A model generated the notes under the pieces. That model ran no database searches. It had not been told where the DNA came from and was given only the letters and a program-made list of their open reading frames with translations. 64,000 nucleotides of DNA. It comes from Phycisphaerales bacterium (GTDB lineage: Bacteria > Planctomycetota > Phycisphaerae > UBA1845). Numbering within the stretch: position 1 is the first letter of the stretch; the number at the start of each line of letters is the position of its first letter. The stretch covers positions 17,618 to 81,617 of the forward strand of contig JACKHH010000013.1 in the NCBI GenBank assembly GCA_020639095.1. Reading direction: 5' to 3'. The position numbers and the translations under genes were made by a program. Shown here piece by piece: positions 44,003 through 51,864 of the stretch.

Positions 44003-45237
44003 TTACAAGACGCGGGGTTGGACAACTCAGTGTTGCGTTATGGCAATTCTTCCGCTCCCTTACGGTCGCGGCTCTGATTGCACTCCTGTTGGTTGGCGCC
44101 GGTCGTGCGGTGGCGGACTCCGGGGATGAGGTTTCGCGTGGCAGCGTGGCGCTGTTTACCGATGCAATCGTGGAGGCGGAAAAGTTCACCGTGCGGATCG
44201 AGACCGTTGGCGGTGTTCAGCCGCTAGAGCAACTCCCCGGCCTGCGAATGCAGAGCGATCCCGACGACGAGGGAGAGGACGATGCCCCCGCACCACAGCA
44301 GAATCCCAATCAGTTCCGCGATGATCCCGGGTCGAGCTTTCTGCTCGCCGACGGGCCGACGACCGGCATCATCTATTCGGCTGACGGTTACATCATCACG
44401 AGCAGCTTCAACTTCGTGCGCGAACCGTCGGTGGTGACGGTTCGCCTGCCGGATGGGCGGCAACTGCCCGCAACGATCGTCGCGCGGGACAAGGTGCGCA
44501 AGCTCACGCTGTTGAAAGTGGATGCCGAAAACCTGCCGACGCCGACGTGGACGCCGCGCGAGCAAATTCGCCCGGGGCAATGGGCGGTGGCGGTGGGGCG
44601 CGGGCTGGGCGGAGATGCCGACGTGTCGGTGGGCGTCGTGAGCGCGGTCGGGCGTATGTTGGGAAATGCCATACAGACGGACGCCAAGCTCTCGCCGGTG
44701 AACTACGGCGGTCCATTGATGGACTCGGCTGGTCGCGTGCTGGGGATCTGCGTGCCCATGGCGCAGAAACCGGGCGAACTCGCGGGCATCGAGTTCTACG
44801 ACGCGGGCATTGGTTTTGCGGTACCGGGTTGGCGGGTACACGAGATCGCGGAGGCTCTGTGTGAGGGCAAGAACTTCTATCGCGGCTGGCTGGGCCTTTC
44901 GATCGACCCACACGTGAAACACGGCGTACGCATCGGGCAGATGGCGGACCCTTCGCCGCTGCGCTCGGCTGGTGCCCAATCCGGCGACATGATCACCGCG
45001 ATCAACGGTAAGGATATCAAGCACTATGGTCAGCTCGTGCAGGCGCTTTACATGCTGCCGGCTGGCGATGTGGTACACGTCAAGTTGCTGCGCGGTGCGG
45101 ACGAATTCGAGGTCGATGTCACGCTGGCGCGGAACACGGAACTCGGCGTGCTGAGCCCGGTGGAGGAGCCTTTCGACCCGACTGCCCCCGCCAATGAGGG
45201 TGCCGTCCCGCCGCCGGCGGACGGTGAGTCGGACTGA
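43999..45237 (+). CDS. Pseudo-protease: trypsin-like fold lacking all catalytic residues, with PDZ domain
   Basis: A 412-residue exported protein with GTG start overlapping the previous stop. The signal region FFRSLTVAALIALLLVGAGRAVA contains a translated dispersed repeat (44051-44076). The HtrA-like fold is recognisable (GIIYSADGYIITSSFNFV ... LLKVDAENLPTPTW ... GQWAVAVGRGLGG), but Phe137 stands where His should be, Lys replaces the Asp (RKLTLLK), and Tyr236 replaces the Ser (SPVNYGGPL). A PDZ domain follows (SPLRSAGAQSGDMITAINGKDI, about 300-380). It probably binds substrates or peptides or the neighbouring active protease; activity is excluded unless residues have moved. Last gene of the train. 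Confidence 0.88.
   Translation: MITRRGVGQLSVALWQFFRSLTVAALIALLLVGAGRAVADSGDEVSRGSVALFTDAIVEAEKFTVRIETVGGVQPLEQLPGLRMQSDPDDEGEDDAPAPQQNPNQFRDDPGSSFLLADGPTTGIIYSADGYIITSSFNFVREPSVVTVRLPDGRQLPATIVARDKVRKLTLLKVDAENLPTPTWTPREQIRPGQWAVAVGRGLGGDADVSVGVVSAVGRMLGNAIQTDAKLSPVNYGGPLMDSAGRVLGICVPMAQKPGELAGIEFYDAGIGFAVPGWRVHEIAEALCEGKNFYRGWLGLSIDPHVKHGVRIGQMADPSPLRSAGAQSGDMITAINGKDIKHYGQLVQALYMLPAGDVVHVKLLRGADEFEVDVTLARNTELGVLSPVEEPFDPTAPANEGAVPPPADGESD
44051..44076 (+). repeat. Dispersed repeat, CCGCTCCCTTACAGTCGCGG family (copy 4, coding)
   Basis: This copy differs from 17370-17395 at two positions and lies within codons 18-26 of the pseudo-protease, read in another frame (RSLTVAAL) than copy 3. Confidence 0.85.
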
Positions 45238-45403
45238 CCCTACCCTGCAGCCCGCGCCCTTCCCAATTTGGCAAAATCCACATCCTCGGCGCATTCCGCG
45301 GATTGATTTCACGCGGTTTTCCATGATTCCAGCTATACTTGGGAGTATGATGCTCACTTGACGGCGTCCTCGTGCGCCGCGACCCACATCAGGAGCCCTG
45401 GCC

Positions 45404-46033
45404 ATGCAGCGGCAATACGATCAAGACCCGGTCAACGCGCCACGGATGGCACCACCTGTTGATGCCGGCAATTCCTTTTTGCAGCACGAGTCGGCGAAGT
45501 GGTCGCGTGTGATCGGGATTGTCGTGATCGTTTGCGGCGCGATGGGAACGCTTGGCGGAGTGGTGGGCATCGTGGGTCAGATCAACCACGGCAAGCTCCG
45601 CATGTGGGTGGTTGAGGAGCAGCGCGTTGCATACGACGTGGACATGAATTGGCAGGTCTGGATTTACGCTGAACAAGCGATGCGACTGGCTGCCGGCGTG
45701 TTCGCGATTGTTGCTGGCACAAAGTTGATCAAGCGATTGGGCAGTTCCATGCATCTGCTGCGCGCCTGGTCGGTTTTCAAACTGATCCTGGTGGTCGCCA
45801 GCGTCGCGATCGGCTATCGCATCGCCCAGGAGAAGATCGGCGTCGCGCTGGATGATCCAAGATACCAGTCCGCTGGCATGACGGAAGGGTTCATGAAAAC
45901 GATTGCACAGTTGACGATGGGTTGCATAACGTTGTGGGGACTGGCGCTTCCCGTGTTTCTGCTCGTCTGGTTCGCGCGTGACCGCATCAAGGCTGAGGTC
46001 GCGACGTGGTGGGACGACGGAATCACGAATTAA
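45404..46033 (+). CDS. Hypothetical four-helix membrane protein (209 aa)
   Basis: ATG at 45404, 8 bases after CAGGAG. Four predicted membrane helices: VIGIVVIVCGAMGTLGGVVGIV, AMRLAAGVFAIVAGTKLI, VFKLILVVASVAIGYRIA and GCITLWGLALPVFLLVWFA, with soluble N-terminus and short C-terminus. No family is recognised. It is 21 bases upstream of a zinc-ribbon membrane protein on the same strand, so the two are probably cotranscribed. Downstream of the long gene train, but after a 166-base gap. Confidence 0.75.
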   Translation: MQRQYDQDPVNAPRMAPPVDAGNSFLQHESAKWSRVIGIVVIVCGAMGTLGGVVGIVGQINHGKLRMWVVEEQRVAYDVDMNWQVWIYAEQAMRLAAGVFAIVAGTKLIKRLGSSMHLLRAWSVFKLILVVASVAIGYRIAQEKIGVALDDPRYQSAGMTEGFMKTIAQLTMGCITLWGLALPVFLLVWFARDRIKAEVATWWDDGITN

Positions 46034-46054
46034 TAGCAACAAACTACGAATTGC

Positions 46055-47491
46055 ATGCGCTGCAAGCACTGTGAGTATCGGCTTTGGAATCTGGCCTCGC
46101 GGCAATGCCCCGAGTGCGGGACGCCGTTTGCGCCGAGCGAGTACGAATTCGTGCCCAACAGTGTGCGCTTCCTGTGTCCGCATTGTTCGCAGCAATACTT
46201 CGGAACCGCCGGGAATGGGCACCTGGTGCCCAACGCGTTCGCGTGCGTGCGTTGCCACCAGCAAATCCAGATGGACGAGATGGTGTTGCTCCCGGCGGAG
46301 GGGATAGAGGAAGAAGCCACCGTCGCCGAGGAGTTGCACTGGCTCGCGCGCAATCGCCACGGGTTTGTGCGCTCGTGGTTTTCCACGGTGGGGATGGCGC
46401 TGGTCAAGCCCGCGCGCGTGATGCAGCTCGCGCCGGTGGATACTTCCACGGGCGATGCCTGGTGGTTTGCGCTGGTGACCAGTGCGTTCGCGCTGGCCTT
46501 GTTCCTCCTACCGTTTCTGCTGATTCCGATGGCGGTCACTGGTGGACTCAGTGTGCTGCCGTTTGGTTTTGGGGCCGCGTGCGGCTGTGCGGGCATTGGC
46601 GTCGTCACTTTTTTAGTCCTTTGCTTCTGGATCGTCACCGCCCATGGCATGCTGCTCATCACTGGCAAGGTGAGCCACTCGATGGAGCGGACGGTGCAGG
46701 CAATCTGCTTCAGCAGCGGCGCCAATGCGCTCATGGCGATTCCCTGCGTGGGCATGTTCATCGGACCGGTGTGGTGGATCATCAGCGCGATGCTGATGCT
46801 GAGCGAGGGGCAGCGGGTCGGCGGCTTTCGCGCTTCGATTGCGGTCGGTGCGTTTCCGGTGTTGCTGCTCTTTGGCGCCGAGTTGTGGACAACCTATGGC
46901 TTCAACAGCGCGTTCACGACCATCACGGCCTCCGTCTCGGGGACCCGCGACACGCAGTACGTCACCGATGCCGTGATGCGATACGCGGAGTTGCACAATT
47001 TCGCGGGCCCGGACCACGGGCTGCGTTTACTGGAGGGCGGGTTCCTTGATCCGTGGGACTACATCTCAAGTGACACATTGACCGCGCTGGACGAGGTTCC
47101 GCTAGCCGACAAGACGCTCGACGATGTCGAAGGCATGACAGCGACCGACTTGAAGACGGCGATCGACACGCACGCCAAAGCGCTGCCGGATAACGTCATC
47201 GCGCACCGCGTGGGGGATTTCGTGTTCACCTACCACGGTGTCACGCTGAACAACTGTCCGGCGGATCTGTGGATCGTGATCTGCTCGCCCGATCCGGACT
47301 CCAACGCGGATTCGGTGACCATGGTTACCGTCGGGCGAGTCGATGGCGCAACCGTGGCTTATTCGGTCGACGCGTTCGCCGCGCAATTGGCCGCGCAGAA
47401 TGCGTTGCGCGCAGGCGCCAACCTTCCACCGCTTCCGGACCCCGCGACCATCACACACGCCAAGCCCGCAGCGGTCGTCAGCCCCCAGTGA
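46055..47491 (+). CDS. Zinc-ribbon membrane protein, Yip1-like
   Basis: A 478-residue protein. It begins with two zinc ribbons (C3-x2-C6 ... C18-x2-C21, and LCPHC ... ACVRC), then a hydrophobic core of several helices: FALVTSAFALALFLLPFLLIPMAVTG, GCAGIGVVTFLVLCFWIVTAHGMLLI, NALMAIPCVGMFIGPVWWIISAMLML, ASIAVGAFPVLLLFGAELW. The phrase VKPARVMQLAPVDTSTGDAWWFAL resembles the start of Yip1-type domains. The C-terminal half is soluble. Function unknown; it follows the preceding membrane gene closely. Weak ribosome binding site. Confidence 0.8.
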   Translation: MRCKHCEYRLWNLASRQCPECGTPFAPSEYEFVPNSVRFLCPHCSQQYFGTAGNGHLVPNAFACVRCHQQIQMDEMVLLPAEGIEEEATVAEELHWLARNRHGFVRSWFSTVGMALVKPARVMQLAPVDTSTGDAWWFALVTSAFALALFLLPFLLIPMAVTGGLSVLPFGFGAACGCAGIGVVTFLVLCFWIVTAHGMLLITGKVSHSMERTVQAICFSSGANALMAIPCVGMFIGPVWWIISAMLMLSEGQRVGGFRASIAVGAFPVLLLFGAELWTTYGFNSAFTTITASVSGTRDTQYVTDAVMRYAELHNFAGPDHGLRLLEGGFLDPWDYISSDTLTALDEVPLADKTLDDVEGMTATDLKTAIDTHAKALPDNVIAHRVGDFVFTYHGVTLNNCPADLWIVICSPDPDSNADSVTMVTVGRVDGATVAYSVDAFAAQLAAQNALRAGANLPPLPDPATITHAKPAAVVSPQ

Positions 47492-47522
47492 TTGCCTTGC
47501 GTTGAACGCCGGCTGGTTACCC

Positions 47523-48263
47523 TCAATCCAGCCAGCGGACCGCGCCGGTGTGCAGGTCGTAGACGCCGCCGACGACGCGCGTGTCGCCGCATTCGACGGC
47601 GTGTTGCATGGTGGGCACTTTGTGCAACTGCTCCATGGCGTGGCGAACGTTGGCGTCCACGCCGCGGGCGACGCGCTCTTCCTTGGGCAAGTCGTAGGGG
47701 ATTTCCGGCATGCCGACGTGAATGGCGGCGAGCAGGTCGCTGAGTTCCTGCGGCTCGCTCATGATTTCCTCGTGCGTGCCCAGGGCAGCGGTGACCGCGC
47801 CGCAGTGTTCGTGGCCGATGACCGCGACGATCGGCGTGTGCAGGTGCGCGACGGCGTACTCGATGCTTCCGGCTTCATCGCGCGCGATGAGGTTTCCGGC
47901 GACGCGGATGACAAAGAGGTCACCGAATCCCTGGTCGAAGAGCAATTCGAGCGGGACGCGCGAATCGCTGCACCCGATGACGGTGGCGAACGGGTGTTGC
48001 GCGCCTTCGAGTCCGGTGCGCCAGGTACGGGCTTCATGCGGATGCCGCATCTCGCCGCTGACGAAGCGGGCGTTGCCTTCCTGGAGTCGGCGCAGGGCGT
48101 CGTCGGGGGCGTGTTCGGCAACGGTTACTGACGATGCGACCGTTGCGTTCGAGGAATGCGACGCCAAGCTCTCGTGCGCGTGGTTGTGATGACTGCACGC
48201 GGGCAACAGCGCGCCAACAAGAACGCCCAAGCCAATACGCAGCGCAGCGGTTACGGAATTCAT
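47523..48263 (-). CDS. Beta-class carbonic anhydrase, predicted lipoprotein
   Basis: A 246-residue enzyme interconverting CO2 and bicarbonate. ATG at 48263 follows TAAGGAG on the minus strand. Lipobox LLPAC with Cys23 suggests anchoring in the envelope, followed by a His/Ser-rich linker. Zinc ligands are C98 (in CSDSR), H151 and C154 (HEHC); Asp100 and Arg102 of the dyad are intact. The family motif RVAGNLIARDEAGSIEYAV is present. Lipoprotein targeting is less common than cytosolic location for beta enzymes. It faces the zinc-ribbon gene tail to tail. Confidence 0.93.
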   Translation of the reverse strand: MNSVTAALRIGLGVLVGALLPACSHHNHAHESLASHSSNATVASSVTVAEHAPDDALRRLQEGNARFVSGEMRHPHEARTWRTGLEGAQHPFATVIGCSDSRVPLELLFDQGFGDLFVIRVAGNLIARDEAGSIEYAVAHLHTPIVAVIGHEHCGAVTAALGTHEEIMSEPQELSDLLAAIHVGMPEIPYDLPKEERVARGVDANVRHAMEQLHKVPTMQHAVECGDTRVVGGVYDLHTGAVRWLD

Positions 48264-48349
48264 GCACAGACTCCTTACAAGATGGTGAATCGGCTCTCCT
48301 CGTGTGCCTGAATTCTAGTTCCGCCGGCGAGTTTGGCTGATCCGCGATC

Positions 48350-49294
48350 TCAGCGCGGTTGCTCTCGGTCACCGGGCTTGCGTGTGATTTGCGGGCGGGT
48401 GTCATGCTCGATGCCATCGATACCCGGACCGCTGGGTGGTACGGGGCGGCCGTAGGGGAACATCAGGTCCTCCGCTCCGGGCTGGGGAAAGATGACTGCA
48501 CCGGGCGCTTGAACGTGGTCAGTGGCCATGGTTGTGGAAATCCCTGCGCCTGGGCCGTCATTGGACAGCACAATCCGTTTTCGGGTATTCCAGGTTGCCG
48601 TCCCCGGCCAAGGCGTACCCATCGTCACCACCGCATCGACTTCGATCACGTGGTCATCATCGTCGGGAAGGTACAAACTCAAATTCGGCCCCATTCCCGC
48701 GAGAACATAAACCTGATCGTTGGCGCCTTGATCCCACCTCACCTGATACGCCACGCCGTCGATTTTGATTTCGTTGTATTTGACGTTGTAGGTATACGTT
48801 CCCAGGCTGGCGCGCCGTCCCGATCTTGTTCTTTGCGGCATGAAACCGATACCGTCGACACGCGACGATACGACGAGTTCGCCGTTTCGCGACACACGGT
48901 AAACCCTGCTTATCGAGTAATGATCGACCTCCGAAGTGTGCCACGCGTGCAGCAGTCTTTCGCCCTCTCCGGCGGAAAGCTGGCGACCTTGCAAGCGCGC
49001 AAGCAGCTCCGCCGTCGCAGCCGATGCGAGTTCGCCGTCACCCTCCTGCAAGAACAACAGGTAGCGCGTTGGGAAATGACGCACGAGCGAAGTGCGCGTC
49101 GCGACGATGGCAAGCGTCACACACAACAGAAGAGTCAGCGTCGTGATGCGAAAGCGGTTTCGACCAAACCAAGTTCGCGGCCGAGACCGGAGCGATGATT
49201 CCGTGACCGTGGCACCGCACTCCGGACAAACGCCGACATCGGTACGATAGTCACACTTCGGGCAGTAGCCGGTAGGTTCCATGGATTGGAGCAT
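48350..49294 (-). CDS. Zinc-ribbon single-pass membrane protein, hypothetical
   Basis: A 314-residue protein starting at ATG 49294 (49282 also possible). A zinc ribbon at the N-terminus (YCPKCDYRTDVGVCPECG) is followed by one membrane helix (RITTLTLLLCVTLAIVATR) and a soluble domain of about 240 residues outside, beta-rich, with no match I recognise. It is preceded on the same strand by an unrelated Mrr-like gene. Its composition fits planctomycete zinc-ribbon membrane proteins. Confidence 0.7.
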   Translation of the reverse strand: MLQSMEPTGYCPKCDYRTDVGVCPECGATVTESSLRSRPRTWFGRNRFRITTLTLLLCVTLAIVATRTSLVRHFPTRYLLFLQEGDGELASAATAELLARLQGRQLSAGEGERLLHAWHTSEVDHYSISRVYRVSRNGELVVSSRVDGIGFMPQRTRSGRRASLGTYTYNVKYNEIKIDGVAYQVRWDQGANDQVYVLAGMGPNLSLYLPDDDDHVIEVDAVVTMGTPWPGTATWNTRKRIVLSNDGPGAGISTTMATDHVQAPGAVIFPQPGAEDLMFPYGRPVPPSGPGIDGIEHDTRPQITRKPGDREQPR

Positions 49295-49376
49295 CAAGAA
49301 CTGCTAAACGGTTCCAACGCAACGTGCATCTGAGATCGTGACCTGCGTGTTTCTGCAGAGATCACGCGCAGTACGT

Positions 49377-50357
49377 TCAAATCAACTTGCGACCAGTTTT
49401 GCGGTCGGTTACCTCCTTGATTTCCGCCAGCGATTTTGCGAATTTCCGAACTCCACTGGCACGATGCCGCGCCGCAAGCTCGCGCGGACCGAATATCGTT
49501 ATACCACGGTCTTGCGCGAATGCATGCACGTCTTGTGGGACGGGATCGCGCGTGATGAGCAGGAATTCGTTGTGCGCGTCATGCCCCACGGGCAAGAACC
49601 GCTCGACCACTGCTCTCGTCAATCGTTCGTTCGGACGCGGGATCAAGGCGGTTATGGTACCGCGTCCATCCTTTCGCTCTGCGACTATCCGGACGTCGCC
49701 GATTTCGGATGTCCGAGTGGTACGCCTTTTTCCAACATCCGCGGGTTCGCGAATTTCGCACCCTTCGGCCACCAGGAACGTTCGTACCTTTTGTGCAAGT
49801 TCCTCGTTTGGAAGCTGTCGCCAGTATGCGGCTACGCCCATCAGGCCGTTGAGGTAATAACCGGCCTTGGTTATGCCGAATACCGCCGCCCGCATGCGCG
49901 TCTTGGAAGTACCCGCGCACCGCTCAATCGCGAATGCCAATGCTATGGCTCCTCCGACGCCAATGATGATTGTTGCGATGAACCAGGCGACAATCGTCAG
50001 AAAGATGCCCAGGCTGGGAAACTGCCGCATGAAGTTCTGCACGGGCTGCCACTTAACAATGAACGGCGTGGCGACGGCCCAGGAAAGCAACATCAACACG
50101 AACAGAACAACGAAGGACTTGTCGCATATTCTCCGCAAGCGCGTATGACTGACGTATTTTCTGGGTGTAATGCCGAAGTCTTCGGGCTGCGGTTCCGGAC
50201 CCACGCCGTCGTGCGGCTTGATGCCGAAATGCGCGGCGAACGATTGAAGGTTTTCACTGGGATCGTCGCCGCCGATCTTGTCAACGTCGACGTAACAGAA
50301 CCCCACCTCATTCACGTCCAGGTCGTCGACGGAATGAAGTGATCGCTCATCGGTCAC
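49377..50357 (-). CDS. Membrane-anchored protein with Mrr-like (RecB-fold) C-terminal domain
   Basis: A 326-residue protein with GTG start at 50357. An acidic N-terminus of about 80 residues is followed by two membrane helices (SFVVLFVLMLLSWAVATPFIV and LGIFLTIVAWFIATIIIGVGG). The C-terminal 140 residues resemble a restriction-endonuclease-like Mrr domain: NEELAQKVRTFLVAEGCEIREP, GDVRIVAERKDG, and the tail pattern LLITRDPVPQDVHAFAQDRGITIFGPRELA. The catalytic Q/E-x-K motif is not obvious, so it may be inactive. Its stop lies 33 bases after the topoisomerase VI A gene in the same direction. Confidence 0.6.
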   Translation of the reverse strand: MTDERSLHSVDDLDVNEVGFCYVDVDKIGGDDPSENLQSFAAHFGIKPHDGVGPEPQPEDFGITPRKYVSHTRLRRICDKSFVVLFVLMLLSWAVATPFIVKWQPVQNFMRQFPSLGIFLTIVAWFIATIIIGVGGAIALAFAIERCAGTSKTRMRAAVFGITKAGYYLNGLMGVAAYWRQLPNEELAQKVRTFLVAEGCEIREPADVGKRRTTRTSEIGDVRIVAERKDGRGTITALIPRPNERLTRAVVERFLPVGHDAHNEFLLITRDPVPQDVHAFAQDRGITIFGPRELAARHRASGVRKFAKSLAEIKEVTDRKTGRKLI

Positions 50358-50389
50358 GTGGCATCAGCCTTTGTGCGTATTCCCAAACG

Positions 50390-51586
50390 TCAATCCAGCC
50401 AGGCTTTCTTGTCTTTCAGCTTTGCCGGGGCATATTCGTCGGTGACGAAGGTGAGGCGTTTGACCGAGAGGGCTTCGACTTCCATCTTGAAGCCGTTCTT
50501 GGCCATCTTGCGGATTTCCTTTTCCCAGGGCTTCTTGCCCGCGAACCAGGGGTAGTTCAGGATCTGCTTGGCGCGCCGCATGTCGTTCGCGTCGAGTTCG
50601 ATCTTCACGTCGTCGGACAGGCCGAAGCGGTCGTAGTCGAAGCTCGACACGCCGATGTACTTCGCGTCGGGGACAGCCATCCTGCTTGACTCGAACGCGA
50701 GGTTGATCGAGCCCTGCTTGATCACGCTGTAGATGTAGTACCCCCAGGGATCGTTATCCATCAGCACGAGCACGGGCAGCTTGAGTTCCTTGTGCATGCG
50801 GTGGAGCAGGCGACGCACGCCGCGGGGCGGCTGGCCATTGCCGTGCGTGAGGATGCATTTGTGCTTTTCCCAGAAACGGTCCTCGACGAAGCGACGCCAG
50901 ACGGTGTCCTTTTCGACGTGGAGGATGAACTTCGCGTTGCACTTTTTGAACTGAATCACATCGGGTTCGACGATGCTGGGGATGGCATACCCGCCGCTGC
51001 CCAGTTTCGTCGCGTCGATCGTGTCGCCACTGTCCACGAAGGTGAGCTCGCCGATCATCGCGCCTCGGCTGCTGGCGTACACGTGGAGTTCTTCGCGCAG
51101 CGCCGAGAGCGACACTTCGAGATCCTCAAGGATCGGGTCGCATTCTTCCTGGGCGTCGAAGGTTTTCTCCTTGGTGCCTTTGATCGTGTGCTTTGAGAGG
51201 TAGTACATACCTCGGATGCTGGTGGTCTTCTGGGCTTCGACGTTTTCCTTGCACTTGCTCGCGACGAGCATGGTCTGCATGAAGCGTTTGGCCTGGCCGA
51301 AGTTGAAGAAGTTGCGCCGCTGGGTTTTGTCGCCCATCTCGATGTAGCGCGTCTTCGGATTGAAATCGACGTTCGACAGTGCGCGAATGGGGATGTCGAC
51401 GAAGGGATCGGTCTCTTCGTGGGCGAGCGAGACGATGTCCTGCGCCAGCGTCACGATCTTACCAGCCGTGTCGGGCCGTTCGCGCCGTTTGCCGCGCGGT
51501 GCGGACGACTTGGCAGCCGGTGCCTTCTTTGCACCGGTGGACTTCTTCGCGCCGGATGTGCCTTTGCTCGTCGTGCGTTTCGCCAT
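50390..51586 (-). CDS. top6A: DNA topoisomerase VI subunit A (Spo11-like)
   Basis: A 398-residue homologue of archaeal topoisomerase VI A and eukaryotic Spo11, the DNA-cleaving half of a type IIB topoisomerase that passes one duplex through another. Catalytic tyrosine region: TTSIRGMYYLSKHT (Y128/Y129). The Toprim domain keeps Glu225 (HVEKDTVW) and the DxD pair D277/D279 (LMDNDPWGYY). Length fits the family; a basic, Ala/Lys/Ser-rich extension of about 40 residues precedes the core. The partner gene top6B is 4 kb away on the same strand, with the peroxidase (plus strand) and GH97 genes between. This arrangement is unusual since A and B are generally neighbours in archaea. Confidence 0.9.
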   Translation of the reverse strand: MAKRTTSKGTSGAKKSTGAKKAPAAKSSAPRGKRRERPDTAGKIVTLAQDIVSLAHEETDPFVDIPIRALSNVDFNPKTRYIEMGDKTQRRNFFNFGQAKRFMQTMLVASKCKENVEAQKTTSIRGMYYLSKHTIKGTKEKTFDAQEECDPILEDLEVSLSALREELHVYASSRGAMIGELTFVDSGDTIDATKLGSGGYAIPSIVEPDVIQFKKCNAKFILHVEKDTVWRRFVEDRFWEKHKCILTHGNGQPPRGVRRLLHRMHKELKLPVLVLMDNDPWGYYIYSVIKQGSINLAFESSRMAVPDAKYIGVSSFDYDRFGLSDDVKIELDANDMRRAKQILNYPWFAGKKPWEKEIRKMAKNGFKMEVEALSVKRLTFVTDEYAPAKLKDKKAWLD

Positions 51587-51864
51587 TCCCTTACCGACCT
51601 TTCATCCCTGAGAAAACGCGTTCTCTCCCGTCATTCCGCGAAGGAGACCCGCAGCAGTCCCCCATCTTAACGATCCGCGAAAGCATCGCCACAGTCCTAT
51701 GGCTGCGATAGGCAACGCGACTTGGCTGGCGATGGCCTGACAGCGCATCCTTATCTTGCGGGGCGCGCGTGCGCCCACTCCCGGCACCCTCGAACGGTGT
51801 CGGAAGCAATGCGCGGAACCAAGCAGGCGTTTGCGGGACACCACCCAACAACAGGAGATTATCC

